A stretch of DNA of 64,000 nt from Thiosocius sp942490985 (GTDB lineage Bacteria > Pseudomonadota > Gammaproteobacteria > Chromatiales > Chromatiaceae). Below, one piece after another: positions 34,987 through 44,064 of the stretch. The first letter of the stretch is position 1. Each line of letters starts with the position of its first letter. The DNA lies in the NCBI GenBank assembly GCA_942490985.1, contig CALNYW010000001.1:372001-436000 (forward strand), in the 5' to 3' direction. The position numbers and the translations under genes are program-made. The notes under the pieces were generated by a model. The model searched no databases. It saw nothing but the letters and a program-made list of their open reading frames with translations, and was not told the DNA's origin.

Positions 34987-35379
34987 GTGATAAAGGAACG
35001 CCGATTGGTCCCACGTTATCGCTACAGCGTTGAGGTGACGATTTGCCGTAAAGCTGATATGTGCTTCGCGGGGCGCACCAGTGATGTGTCGTTAAGCGGC
35101 ATGGGCCTGGCGTTGACCCGCGAGGTGGTGATTGCGCTTGCCCAGGGCGGAAACCTTTTGATGCCCGGTGATCATTTTGACGTCATTTTTTCCCCGCATG
35201 TTGAATCTGTTGATGGCGTTATCGGGCCTACCGTGCCGGCGCGTGTCCGCCACGTGCGGCGATTATCGCAACATGACTATCACGTTGGGGTCCTCTTCGA
35301 GGAACTCGAGGAGCCACAGCAGAAAGCGCTGGAGGGGATCGTCACCCAGGCAGCGTCAAAGTCGGCACGAACCCGCTAA
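34987..35379 (+). CDS. PilZ-domain protein (c-di-GMP receptor candidate)
   Basis: This 130-residue single-domain PilZ protein has the c-di-GMP-binding pattern: an N-terminal Arg-rich RRLVPRYR and then DVSLSGMGL (D-x-S-x-x-G). The GTG at 34987 is the only start that keeps the whole RxxxR motif. It could sense c-di-GMP and control motility, exopolysaccharide or adhesion; nothing nearby tells which. Confidence 0.87.
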   Translation: MIKERRLVPRYRYSVEVTICRKADMCFAGRTSDVSLSGMGLALTREVVIALAQGGNLLMPGDHFDVIFSPHVESVDGVIGPTVPARVRHVRRLSQHDYHVGVLFEELEEPQQKALEGIVTQAASKSARTR

Positions 35380-35454
35380 ATCGCTCGGCCCGCAGTGGTC
35401 TTTGCGTCCGACCAACCTGCTCGAACCAAATCCCGCCCGAACCTTGTCGGGCGA

Positions 35455-35727
35455 TCAGCCCCCTCGCGTTCCCGCTTTGCCATCGATGGCTGCGAGCATC
35501 CGCCAATGATGTCGCAAACGCAGGTAGGCGAACCCCTGGGTACTGTCGCTGCGAGCATCGGGATGCCTCAATAACCATTCGAGGTTTCGAACCACGGATT
35601 GCGCAGTCACTGGACAACGCTTTTTCAGATAGGCCCGAATCAAGTTGCCGACGCGTCGCTCAAGGGCGACGAGAGGTGTTGCTTCGGGTTGCAGCAACGG
35701 TTTTACCTGGTTTCCAGTCTCGGGCAT
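35455..35727 (-). CDS. Small hypothetical helical protein
   Basis: I do not recognise this 90-residue protein. It is helical, basic and contains VVRNLEWLLRHPDARSDSTQ. The ATG at 35727 is preceded on the minus strand by AGGGGAA. Composition looks like a real soluble protein, and the opposite strand has no better frame. The 214-base gap upstream (35728-35941) shows no gene. Confidence 0.5.
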   Translation of the reverse strand: MPETGNQVKPLLQPEATPLVALERRVGNLIRAYLKKRCPVTAQSVVRNLEWLLRHPDARSDSTQGFAYLRLRHHWRMLAAIDGKAGTRGG

Positions 35728-35941
35728 TTGGCCATTCCCCTGCTTAAGCGGATCCGGTCCGGTGGTTCGAATATTGCGACGATGGGCGGGCTAATGCGAT
35801 CTAGCCCCGCGCGGCGTCGGAATCGGATTTTACGCAATGGTGGCGTCATACAAGAATTTTGTCAATAAGAATCATTCGCAATTGAACCCGTCGCGAAAGA
35901 CGCGCCCCATAGCTGTGATCAGCCGACCCCTTTCGGCTGTG

Positions 35942-36934
35942 TCAGCGCGGTCGCCGCGATGTCGTTTTTATGATCGTCGAACGGCGATGCTCATCTTCAG
36001 GGAACACGCGACCGGATTTAACACATTCGAAAATATGATCGAACACCTTACCGGGTGTTCCTTTGCGGCTACCGTATCCGAAATAGCTATGCCCCTTCGG
36101 CTTGTCGTAGAGCGTATTGACGTCGTCGCAGTCCACTCTGAAAACGTTGCGCGGGGTCCTTTCCATGTCCTCCGGTCCGGTGTGCCCCAGCCGTCTCGAC
36201 GCGATCTTGTTCTTGAGATTGGAGATCTTGCTGGCCCTCAGCGCGAGATCATCTGACGCGTGGTAGACGATCACGTTGCGCGAGGCATGGCAGATCAATT
36301 CGCCGGCTTCGCCCTCATGCAAGGCTTCGTTGACGACATCAGCCGCGACCATAAAGGTATTTCGGAAGATCAATGGGACACCATCTGCCAAGTCGTAGCG
36401 ATTCCACGCAGCGAGCGTGCCTCGCAGCACCCGATTACCCATTGAGTGCGCCAGGACGTTGATTCGCTTGAGGCAGGGGTCTTCTTCCGGGTTGTATTTT
36501 TCGGAGCTGCGCCAGGCCAAGAATTTCTCGAGGACGCGGGCAAGTGAATAGGCACTCTGGTCGGCCGCTTTTTGATCGTCCCAGTAGTCTTTGACGATCC
36601 CCAGATCATTGTCGCAAGGCCAGACAATGGGAATCACCAACACCTCGTCTTTTTTCGCTTTATTGCATAGTGTCTGGAATTCAGCCGTTGCCTGAAAAAC
36701 AGATTCGGGCAGATTTGAAAATCCGTGCAGATAAATCATGAGTTGACGGCAAGGGCTGTTCTTCAAACGCTGCAGAAAATCAATGCTGCCGATCTCGGTG
36801 TAGCGATTCTTGGCATTACGCTCGCAAAAAAATACCGAGTTGCTGGGCGCGTTGTTATCCAGGTCAAAATCAAACTTACGGCCAATGCGAGTACGAATGC
36901 TCTGCTCAGGAACGCGGTTGGTCACAAATAACAT
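35942..36934 (-). CDS. DUF900 alpha/beta-hydrolase family protein
   Basis: This 330-residue alpha/beta-hydrolase has the DUF900 pattern: an oxyanion-side segment LMIYLHGFSN and the nucleophile elbow LAHSMGNRV (A-H-S-M-G), with His in the C-terminal KGHSYFGYG. It has no signal peptide. The substrate is not known. Its base composition is more AT-rich at the 5' end than the neighbours, which hints at acquisition. It is divergent from hoxE. Confidence 0.82.
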   Translation of the reverse strand: MLFVTNRVPEQSIRTRIGRKFDFDLDNNAPSNSVFFCERNAKNRYTEIGSIDFLQRLKNSPCRQLMIYLHGFSNLPESVFQATAEFQTLCNKAKKDEVLVIPIVWPCDNDLGIVKDYWDDQKAADQSAYSLARVLEKFLAWRSSEKYNPEEDPCLKRINVLAHSMGNRVLRGTLAAWNRYDLADGVPLIFRNTFMVAADVVNEALHEGEAGELICHASRNVIVYHASDDLALRASKISNLKNKIASRRLGHTGPEDMERTPRNVFRVDCDDVNTLYDKPKGHSYFGYGSRKGTPGKVFDHIFECVKSGRVFPEDEHRRSTIIKTTSRRPR

Positions 36935-37253
36935 ACGCAGGGTCTCCCTCTAAGTAGGAAAAAGGTGAACGATTTTTCGACACATAATAGTTCGCTAATA
37001 GAAGTCTTTAACGATATTCGCGTTGTGATTTCAATAAGGGGGTTCTTTTTTTCGATTGCTTGCTAGACTGTTCCGTAACAAGGAACCGTAGCAGCTTCCA
37101 AACGTTAATTGTGATCGTGAAAGTTTTGCAGTTCTGGGTTTTGGCAATCATCCCCCAGCGGTCTGAAGTGCAACGCTCGTTGCACCGGAACGGCGCGATC
37201 AGCCCCTTCGCGTTTATTTCTTCTTTATCTAATCGCCCAACCTAGGGACAACT
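36935..37253. other. 319-base intergenic region upstream of hox
   Basis: This AT-richer stretch separates the divergent DUF900 and hoxE genes and must hold the hox promoter. It contains the 18-base palindrome at 37168-37185, a small repeat GTTCC/GGAAC at 37070-37086 and a T-run near 37043-37050. I found no gene. Confidence 0.5.
37168..37185. promoter_or_regulatory. 18-base palindrome upstream of hoxE
   Basis: GTGCAACG-CT-CGTTGCAC is perfectly symmetric and ends 68 bases before the hoxE ATG. It could be the operator of a hydrogenase regulator, or an RNA stem in the leader. No regulator gene is adjacent. Confidence 0.45.
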
Positions 37254-37754
37254 ATGTCACTGCAACGTCCAAAACCGGCGCTGCCGAGCACTGACAAGCG
37301 ATGGAAGCTGGTCAATGCGACGATGCGCCGCAACGGTTATGCCGATGATGCGTTGATCGAAGCACTGCACAGTGTTCAGGATGCGTTTGGTTTCCTGGAT
37401 GAGACGGCGATGCATTTCGTTGCAGATTCGCTCGACGTGCCGCTCAGCAAAGTGTTTGGCGTCGCCACCTTCTATCACCTGTTCATGCTCAAGCCGAAGG
37501 GGCGCCATGCCTGTGTGGTGTGTACCGGTACGGCCTGTTACATCAAGGGTGCTGGCGCGCTGATCGAAGAAATCCAGACGCGCTACGGTGTGTTGCCGGG
37601 TGAGACGACCGAAGACGATGCGCTATCGGTATTGTCGGCACGCTGTGTGGGGGCCTGCGGGCTCGCGCCTGCGGTGGTTTTGGATCGTGAGGTGCTGGGT
37701 AAACAGGCACCTGATGAGTTGGTGAAGAAGCTCGAAGAGGAAGTGCCCAAGTGA
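37254..37754 (+). CDS. hoxE: HoxE, bidirectional hydrogenase diaphorase subunit
   Basis: HoxE (166 residues) is a NuoE-like [2Fe-2S] subunit of the NAD(P)-linked bidirectional hydrogenase. The four cluster Cys are in VVCTGTACYIKGA and LSARCVGACGLAP. It is found in the five-subunit HoxEFUYH enzymes of cyanobacteria and purple sulfur bacteria, and is absent from the four-subunit Ralstonia type. It overlaps hoxF by 4 bases and starts the hydrogenase operon. Confidence 0.94.
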   Translation: MSLQRPKPALPSTDKRWKLVNATMRRNGYADDALIEALHSVQDAFGFLDETAMHFVADSLDVPLSKVFGVATFYHLFMLKPKGRHACVVCTGTACYIKGAGALIEEIQTRYGVLPGETTEDDALSVLSARCVGACGLAPAVVLDREVLGKQAPDELVKKLEEEVPK

Positions 37755-39361
37755 ATCTCGACGACCTCGAACAGCTCGCCGCCGGTTTTCGCGATGAACA
37801 GCCGCCCGCTGATAGTGAGGTGCGCGTCTGTTTGGCTGCCAGTTGCCAATCTTCAGGCGCGACTGAGGTCTATGATGCGCTGCAAGAGAAATGCGAGACG
37901 CATGGCCGTTGTCGGATAAAAAAAGTCGGTTGCATGGGACTCTGCTCGGCGGGTCCGCTGGTCGAGACGGTTTCCAGCGATGAGTCCACAAAGATCTTCC
38001 ATGATGTTCAGCCGGGGCATGCGGCGAGCTTGTTGGCTGTGGCTGAAGGTGAATCGCCAACCGACGCCCCTCAGTGTTTCCCCGCAGACATGCCTTTCTT
38101 CGCTCGCCAGCACAGAATCGTGTTGGAGAATTCCGGGGTCATTGATCCTGAAAGCTTCCGGGACTATGTCTCGGCTGGTGGCTATTCAGCGCTCGTCCAG
38201 GCGCTCAGTGAGATGACGCCCGCTGATGTACTGCGCGAGATCACGGAAAGCGGTCTGCGTGGTCGGGGCGGTGGCGGTTACCCGACTGGTTTGAAGTGGT
38301 CGACCGTGGCCAAGATGCCCGCGGATCAGCGGTATGTCGTCTGCAATGCAGACGAGGGTGATCCCGGTGCTTTCATGGACCGGGCCGTCCTCGAATCGGA
38401 CCCGCATCGCGTATTGGAGGGCATGGCGCTTGCCGGCTATGCGATCGGTGCCGACAAGGGCTATGTCTACATCCGCGCCGAATACCCGCTGGCGGTAGAG
38501 CGGCTGAAGACCGCGATTCGCAAGGCCAAGCGCGCCGGGTTTCTCGGCAACACGATCTGCGAGACGCCATTTCGATTCGATATCGATATCCGACTCGGTG
38601 CGGGCGCTTTTGTCTGTGGCGAGGAAACCGCGTTGATGGGATCTATCCAGGGGGAGCGGGGGCAGCCAAGACCACGCCCCCCCTATCCCGCCGAGAGTGG
38701 GCTTTGGGGTTGCCCGACGTTGATCAACAACGTCGAGACCTTTGCCAACATTGCGCCTATCGTGCGTGATGGCGGCGCCGCGTACGCCGCGATTGGAACA
38801 GAGCGTTCGAAAGGGACCAAGGTCTTTGCATTGGCAGGACGCATTCGTAATACCGGCCTGATCGAGGTGCCGATGGGCACGTCTTTACGCGAGATCGTTG
38901 AAGAGATCGGTGGCGGTATTCCGGAAGGGAAGCGCTTTAAGGCAGTCCAGACCGGTGGCCCATCAGGCGGGTGCGTACCCGAGGCGCATCTTGATTTGCC
39001 GGTCGACTATGACAGCCTGCGCGAAGTCGGGTCGATTATGGGGTCGGGCGGCATGATTATCATGGACGAGACATCCTCGATGGTCGATGTCGCGCGCTAC
39101 TTCATGGAATTCTGCATGACAGAGTCCTGCGGTAAATGTATCCCGTGTCGAACAGGCACGCAGCAGATGCACGAAATACTGAGCAGCTTGACCCGTGGCG
39201 AGGCACGAGCCAGCGACTTGGAAATGCTGGAAGAGCTGTGCGAGGTTGTGAAAGAGACCAGCCTTTGCGGCCTTGGCCAAACCGCACCGAATCCCGTTTT
39301 GAGCACCTTGCGCTTCTTCCGTGACGAATACGACGAGAAGCTCAAAGCCAATCCTGCATAA
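37751..39361 (+). CDS. hoxF: HoxF, NADH-binding diaphorase subunit
   Basis: HoxF (536 residues) binds FMN, NAD(H) and a [4Fe-4S] cluster. The N-terminal thioredoxin-like [2Fe-2S] domain has CLAASCQSSG and then CMGLCSAG. The NAD/FMN-binding region is GLRGRGGGGYPTGLKW. The C-terminal cluster motif is C460-G-K-C463-I-P-C466 with the fourth Cys in SLCGLGQTAPNP. It transfers electrons between H2 and NAD+ with HoxU. The start is likely the GTG at 37751 (GTGA overlap). Confidence 0.95.
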   Translation: MNLDDLEQLAAGFRDEQPPADSEVRVCLAASCQSSGATEVYDALQEKCETHGRCRIKKVGCMGLCSAGPLVETVSSDESTKIFHDVQPGHAASLLAVAEGESPTDAPQCFPADMPFFARQHRIVLENSGVIDPESFRDYVSAGGYSALVQALSEMTPADVLREITESGLRGRGGGGYPTGLKWSTVAKMPADQRYVVCNADEGDPGAFMDRAVLESDPHRVLEGMALAGYAIGADKGYVYIRAEYPLAVERLKTAIRKAKRAGFLGNTICETPFRFDIDIRLGAGAFVCGEETALMGSIQGERGQPRPRPPYPAESGLWGCPTLINNVETFANIAPIVRDGGAAYAAIGTERSKGTKVFALAGRIRNTGLIEVPMGTSLREIVEEIGGGIPEGKRFKAVQTGGPSGGCVPEAHLDLPVDYDSLREVGSIMGSGGMIIMDETSSMVDVARYFMEFCMTESCGKCIPCRTGTQQMHEILSSLTRGEARASDLEMLEELCEVVKETSLCGLGQTAPNPVLSTLRFFRDEYDEKLKANPA

Positions 39362-39379
39362 CCCCGGACAAATAGCCCT

Positions 39380-40111
39380 ATGCCTGCCGCAGCCAGTACC
39401 AGCAATGTACGCGTCGTCACGCTACAGATTGATGGCCGTGATTTCAGCGCCCGCGAAGACGAAACCATCATCGAGGTCGCACGCGAAAATGATATCGGGA
39501 TCCCAAGCCTGTGTTATCTCGAGGGACTGAGCGTCTGGGGTGCATGCCGACTCTGTATGGTCGAAGTGGTGGGTTCACCGAGGCTTGTCGCGGCTTGTGC
39601 AACCCGTGTCAGCGAAGGCATGCAGATCGTTACCGACAACGAACGGCTGCACCGTTATCGGCGCTCGATAATTGAATTGTTATTTGCTGAGCGCAACCAC
39701 GTCTGCTCCGTTTGCGTATCGAATGGTCATTGCGAGCTGCAAAACCTGGCCCAGCGCTGCGGGGTCGATCATGTCCGCGTGCCCTATCGGAGTGCGCGGT
39801 ACGACGTGGATTCATCGCATGAGATGTTCCGCCTTGATCACAATCGCTGCGTGCTTTGCACACGTTGCGTTCGTGTCTGTGATGAGATCGAAGGTGCCCA
39901 TACCTGGGACGTGATGGGGCGGGGCAGTGATTGTCAGGTCATTACCGATCTGAACCGTCCGTGGGGCGAGAGTGATACCTGTACCGGATGCGGAAAATGT
40001 GTGCAGGTTTGCCCAACGGGTGCGTTGGTCAGACAAGGGACCTCGGTCGGTGAGATGACCAAAGATCTGCACTTCTTGCCCTATCTTTCACGCCGGAGGC
40101 ACCGCACATGA
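39380..40111 (+). CDS. hoxU: HoxU, diaphorase Fe-S subunit
   Basis: HoxU (243 residues) is a NuoG-like electron relay between HoxF and the hydrogenase dimer. It has an N-terminal [2Fe-2S] domain (GACRLCMVEV), a His-Cys3 cluster site near NHVCSVCVSNGHCELQ, and two ferredoxin-type motifs, CVLCTRCVRVCDE and CTGCGKCVQVCPTG. The ATG overlaps nothing upstream (18-base gap) and its stop overlaps the hoxY ATG (ATGA). Confidence 0.95.
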   Translation: MPAAASTSNVRVVTLQIDGRDFSAREDETIIEVARENDIGIPSLCYLEGLSVWGACRLCMVEVVGSPRLVAACATRVSEGMQIVTDNERLHRYRRSIIELLFAERNHVCSVCVSNGHCELQNLAQRCGVDHVRVPYRSARYDVDSSHEMFRLDHNRCVLCTRCVRVCDEIEGAHTWDVMGRGSDCQVITDLNRPWGESDTCTGCGKCVQVCPTGALVRQGTSVGEMTKDLHFLPYLSRRRHRT

Positions 40112-40650
40112 GCGCGTCGTCAAAACTCACGCTTGCGACGGCGTGGCTCGATGGTTGCTCAGGCTGTCACATGTCATTTCTCGATATGGATGAGCGCTTG
40201 ATCGAACTCGTGCAGCAGGTCGATATCGTCTACTGTCCGTTGGTGGATGCGAAAACGCTACCCGAGCATGTCGATGTCGGCATTCTTGAAGGGTCGGTGA
40301 GCTCTGATGAAGACGCTGAGAAGGCCGAAGCGTTTCGGCGTCACTGCGATCTTCTGATCAGCCTCGGTGATTGCGCCGTCAATGGCAACGTGCCGGCGAT
40401 GCGCAACCGCTTCAAGCTCGATGAGGTTTTCGATCAGGCCTTCTTCGCCACAGCGGACATCACGCCACAACGCCCGAGTAATCGTGTCCCTAAATTATTC
40501 GAGAAAGTACGACCGATACACGGTGTCGTGGATATCGATCTGTTTTTACCAGGATGTCCGCCACCCGCCGACGCGATCTGGCATGTCCTGACCGAGCTGC
40601 TTGCCGGGCGTCAGCCCGACCCATTGTCAGTCAGCCGCTTCGGTGCATAA
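40108..40650 (+). CDS. hoxY: HoxY, small hydrogenase subunit
   Basis: HoxY (180 residues) is the small subunit of the [NiFe] hydrogenase with the proximal [4Fe-4S] cluster. Cluster ligands are in DGCSGCHMSFLD, SLGDCAVNGNVP and FLPGCPPPADAIW. There is no twin-arginine signal, as expected for a cytoplasmic group 3d enzyme. It overlaps hoxU by 4 bases and is followed by hoxH after 46 bases. Confidence 0.95.
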   Translation: MSASSKLTLATAWLDGCSGCHMSFLDMDERLIELVQQVDIVYCPLVDAKTLPEHVDVGILEGSVSSDEDAEKAEAFRRHCDLLISLGDCAVNGNVPAMRNRFKLDEVFDQAFFATADITPQRPSNRVPKLFEKVRPIHGVVDIDLFLPGCPPPADAIWHVLTELLAGRQPDPLSVSRFGA

Positions 40651-40696
40651 CGCGAAGTTGCCGATTTTGTCGTGCCGCTGATCAGAGGAGGTTGCC

Positions 40697-42124
40697 GTGA
40701 CTGAGACCGTGATCATTGAGCCGGTCACCCGCATTGAGGGGCATGCCCGGATTAGCCTGGAACTGGATGACGCCGGCGCAGTAGCGGAGGCCAAATTCCA
40801 TCTCACGCAGTTCCGCGGTTTCGAGAAATTCTGCGAGGGCAGGCCTTACCGCGAGATGCCTGCGCTGACTGCGCGCACCTGCGGGATCTGTCCAGTCAGC
40901 CACCTGCTGGCATCGAACAAGGCCTGTGACGCGCTGCTCAGTGTTTCGATCCCCGCGACTGCCGAGAAGCTTCGGCGAATTATGAACTTGGCCCAGCTGG
41001 TGCAGTCGCATGCCTTGTCGTTTTTTCACCTTTCATCCCCCGATCTTTTGCTGGGGTGGGACCATGATCCGGCGTCACGGAACATCTTTGGGGTGATGCA
41101 GCAGGCACCCGAGTTGGCGCGTGACGGCATCCGGCTCCGCCAGATTGGGCAGCAGATTATCGAGACCCTGGGCGGCAAGAAGATTCACCCTACCTGGGTT
41201 GTGCCGGGTGGCGTCAACGGGCCGCTGTCAGAGGATAAGCGAACCGCGATGCTCGGCCTGCTGCCGGAGGCGCTGGAGATCGCGAAGCGCACCTACGGCT
41301 TCTACAAAGAGCTGGTGCCGAAGTTTCGCGATGAAGCGAATAATTTTGGCCAGTTTCCGACGATGTTCTTGAGCCTCGTGACGCCAGGCGGAAATCTTGA
41401 ACACTATGACGGTTTGCTGCGTATCACGGATGCGCAGGGCCGGATCGTTGAGGACATGATTCCACCCGAGGACTATCAACGCGTCATCGGCGAGGCGGTC
41501 GAAGATTTCTCCTACATGAAATTTCCGTACTACAAACCGATGGGGTACCCGCAAGGTATCTATCGCGTGGGACCATTGGCCCGGCTGAATAACGCTGAAG
41601 CCTGTGGAACACCGTACGCCGATGTTGCGTTGGCCGAGTTCCGCATGCTCCAGGACGGAGGGCCGATCTCTAGCAGCTTTCACTATCACTATGCGCGGCT
41701 GGTCGAGATCATCTTCGCTATCGAGACGATGGAGCGGCTGCTACGTGATTCGCATATTCTGGATACGCGGGTACGCGCGCGTGCTCGTGGCAACAGTGAT
41801 GTCGGCATCGGCGTCGCAGAGGCGCCACGAGGTACCTTATTACATCACTATAAAATCGACGATGACGGGCTGATTGAGTGGGTCAATCTGATTATCGCCA
41901 CCGGCCACAATAATCTGGCGATGAATCAGAGCATCCGCCAGGTGGCGGAGGCGTATGTGGACGGTAACAAGCTCGAAGAAGGTATGCTAAACCGCGTCGA
42001 GGCGGTGATTCGTTGCTATGACCCCTGCCTCAGCTGTGCTTCGCATGCGTTTGGGCAGATGCCCCTGAAGATCCAGCTCAAGGACGTCAGCGGGCGAGTG
42101 ATCGATGAACTTCGGCGCGACTGA
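40697..42124 (+). CDS. hoxH: HoxH, large [NiFe] hydrogenase subunit (group 3d)
   Basis: HoxH (475 residues) holds the Ni-Fe active site. The four nickel-binding cysteines are in RTCGICPVSH (N-terminal) and DPCLSCASH (C-terminal). Residues after the last His (AFGQMPLKIQLKDVSGRVID and the end) form the tail removed by HoxW. The GTG at 40697 is chosen because GAGGAGG at 40685-40691 precedes it. The protein is complete and should be catalytically competent with Hyp factors, which are not in the window. Confidence 0.97.
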   Translation: MTETVIIEPVTRIEGHARISLELDDAGAVAEAKFHLTQFRGFEKFCEGRPYREMPALTARTCGICPVSHLLASNKACDALLSVSIPATAEKLRRIMNLAQLVQSHALSFFHLSSPDLLLGWDHDPASRNIFGVMQQAPELARDGIRLRQIGQQIIETLGGKKIHPTWVVPGGVNGPLSEDKRTAMLGLLPEALEIAKRTYGFYKELVPKFRDEANNFGQFPTMFLSLVTPGGNLEHYDGLLRITDAQGRIVEDMIPPEDYQRVIGEAVEDFSYMKFPYYKPMGYPQGIYRVGPLARLNNAEACGTPYADVALAEFRMLQDGGPISSSFHYHYARLVEIIFAIETMERLLRDSHILDTRVRARARGNSDVGIGVAEAPRGTLLHHYKIDDDGLIEWVNLIIATGHNNLAMNQSIRQVAEAYVDGNKLEEGMLNRVEAVIRCYDPCLSCASHAFGQMPLKIQLKDVSGRVIDELRRD

Positions 42125-42130
42125 GAAACG

Positions 42131-42613
42131 ATGAATCAGTGCGGCGAAAACGCCCTGATTATCGGCTATGGCAGCCCGATCAGAGGTGATGACGCGATAG
42201 GCCCAATGGCCGCCGATCGCTTGGAAGGCGACACGCTGCCAGCGGGTGTGCGGGTGATCAGCCGCCATATTCTTACCGCAGACCTCGTGCCCGATATCGT
42301 TGATTCGGCACGCGTCATCTTCATCGACGCTGCCGCCGACGGTGTACCGGGTGAAATACGGTGTCGGCGACTGCGGCCCGATGGCAGCAAGATGTCGACG
42401 ATGGCACATTTTCTCGATCCGGAGGAGCTGTTGGCCTGGACCAGCGCGCTTTATGGTGCGCAACCGGAGGCCTACCTTGTCACCGTGGCGGGCAGTGACT
42501 TCGAGTTTTCGCATTTCGATCTATCGGAAGCGGTCAACCGCGTATTTCCGGACCTGCTGGAAGAGATCAAGGGGTTGATTGCCTCGCCAAGTGCTGACGT
42601 TGGCCCCACCTGA
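42131..42613 (+). CDS. hoxW: HoxW, hydrogenase maturation endopeptidase
   Basis: HoxW (160 residues) belongs to the HyaD/HoxW/HycI protease family that cuts the HoxH tail after nickel insertion. The N-terminal IIGYGSPIRGDDAIGP contains the conserved Asp, and a second acidic ligand is in IFIDAAADG. It starts 6 bases after hoxH, in line with its substrate. Confidence 0.92.
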   Translation: MNQCGENALIIGYGSPIRGDDAIGPMAADRLEGDTLPAGVRVISRHILTADLVPDIVDSARVIFIDAAADGVPGEIRCRRLRPDGSKMSTMAHFLDPEELLAWTSALYGAQPEAYLVTVAGSDFEFSHFDLSEAVNRVFPDLLEEIKGLIASPSADVGPT

Positions 42614-42661
42614 CCCCGTCGCGCATCCAGTTGTATCGTTTGAGGTACGCCGACGCTTGCA

Positions 42662-43669
42662 ATGAGTGACCAGCTTGGCCGGGTTGAGCCGGCGCCTAAA
42701 AACATCCTGCTCGCTGGTGCGACGGGTTACATCGGTCGTTTCGTCGCCCGCGAACTGACCCGTCGTGGTTACACTGTCGTCGCCCTGGCGCGCCCTGCAC
42801 CCGACAGGACGGTCGCCAGCTTGAGCGCCGACTTGCCGGGTTGCGACGTGCTTATCGCAAGCTTCAATGACGCTGACGCCCTGAAGCGTTCGATCAAAGA
42901 AAAAAAAGTCCATGCGGTTGTGTCGTGCATCGCCTCACGCAACGGCGCGCCCGACGATGCATGGCGAGTCGATTATGACGCAAACCGCCAGTTACTCGAC
43001 GTCGCAGATGAACTAATGGCAAGTAAGTTCGTGCTGCTCTCGGCGATTTGCGTACAGCGCCCCCTGCTTGAATTCCAGCACGCCAAACTGGCGTTCGAAA
43101 AGCTGCTACGTGAATCGCGCATCGATTTCTCTATCGTCAGGCCAACCGCTTATTTCAAATCGCTGGCGGGGCAGGTTGGGCGGGTCAAAGCGGGCAAGTC
43201 CTTTCTCGTCTTCGGTGATGGCCGGTTGACGGCGTGCAAGCCGATTAGTGAGGTGGATCTGGCCAGTTTCATCGTCGACTGTCTCGAGGAGTCAGACAAG
43301 TCGAACCAGGTGTTGCCGGTCGGTGGGCCAGGGCCGGCGATCACGCCGCGTGAGCAGGGCGCGCTGCTCTGTGAGCTGGCCGGAAAACCGGTGCGCTTGC
43401 GGCAGGTCACGCCAAGACTGTTTGACGTCGCCGAATTCTTGCTTGCGCCGCTTGCCAGGATATTCCCCGCACTACGAGCAAAGGCCGAGTTCGCCCGCAT
43501 CGGTCGCTACTATGCGACCGAGTCGATGCTGGTCTGGAACGAAGACACCGGTTGCTACGATGCTGCGGCCACGCCAAGTTATGGCGACGACACGTTGAAA
43601 GACTTTTACCAACGCGTCCTGCAGGATGGTTTGGAAGGGCAGGATCTGGGTGAGCACAAGTTGTTTTGA
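42662..43669 (+). CDS. bciA: BciA-type divinyl chlorophyllide a 8-vinyl-reductase
   Basis: This 335-residue NAD(P)H-dependent reductase has the NADP-binding ILLAGATGYIGRFVARELTRRG and the family core SIVRPTAYFKSLAGQV, FLVFGDGRLTACKPISE, VLPVGGPGPAITPREQG and ARIGRYYATESMLVW. These match BciA, which reduces the 8-vinyl group of (proto)chlorophyllide during (bacterio)chlorophyll synthesis. No other photosynthesis gene is in the window. It starts 48 bases after hoxW and may be read with the hox genes. The assignment is strong; whether the host is phototrophic is inferred. Confidence 0.88.
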   Translation: MSDQLGRVEPAPKNILLAGATGYIGRFVARELTRRGYTVVALARPAPDRTVASLSADLPGCDVLIASFNDADALKRSIKEKKVHAVVSCIASRNGAPDDAWRVDYDANRQLLDVADELMASKFVLLSAICVQRPLLEFQHAKLAFEKLLRESRIDFSIVRPTAYFKSLAGQVGRVKAGKSFLVFGDGRLTACKPISEVDLASFIVDCLEESDKSNQVLPVGGPGPAITPREQGALLCELAGKPVRLRQVTPRLFDVAEFLLAPLARIFPALRAKAEFARIGRYYATESMLVWNEDTGCYDAAATPSYGDDTLKDFYQRVLQDGLEGQDLGEHKLF

Positions 43670-43690
43670 ATTGCGGCTGGGCGCAACGGC

Positions 43691-43987
43691 TTATTTCAGC
43701 GCGGGCGGCAACGGCAAAATATTCTCGTCGCGATTGTAGGCCTGAACCTCAAAGTCCTGCCCAGCCGGGGGTGGCTGGTCACTGACATGCCAATCACCGT
43801 CAGCATCCTGCCACTTGTAAACCTGGGTCGTTTGCAGCTTGTTGCCAACGACGGTATCCGCGGCCCAGGCGGGTAGTTTTTCAGGATAAATCCGATAATA
43901 AGCCACCGTACTGCCGATAAGGATGGCGATGGCGGTTAACCAGAAAATGCGTTTTGGCCAGGGGTTGCGGTATTTCGAGTAATGCAT
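43691..43987 (-). CDS. DUF4124-like single-helix membrane protein
   Basis: This protein has about 98 residues from the ATG at 43987. It has an N-terminal helix (IFWLTAIAILIGSTVAYY) and a DUF4124-like motif YKWQDADGDWHVSDQPP near the C-terminus, the signature seen in many gammaproteobacterial envelope proteins of unknown function. An upstream start at 44038 would add a Pro/Arg-rich stretch not typical of the family. It converges with bciA. Confidence 0.75.
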   Translation of the reverse strand: MHYSKYRNPWPKRIFWLTAIAILIGSTVAYYRIYPEKLPAWAADTVVGNKLQTTQVYKWQDADGDWHVSDQPPPAGQDFEVQAYNRDENILPLPPALK

Positions 43988-44064
43988 GGGGGGCCGCCTC
44001 GGCGGGACGAACGGGTCGCTGCAGTCAGCGTAGCGCAATTTGGCGTCAGCGCTGATTTTGACGG

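Noticed and set aside
37023..37034. TTGTGATTTCAA resembling an FNR site upstream of hox
   Set aside because: The half-sites are too close (TTG-N6-CAA; FNR needs TTG-N8-CAA) and the inner AT pairs are missing.
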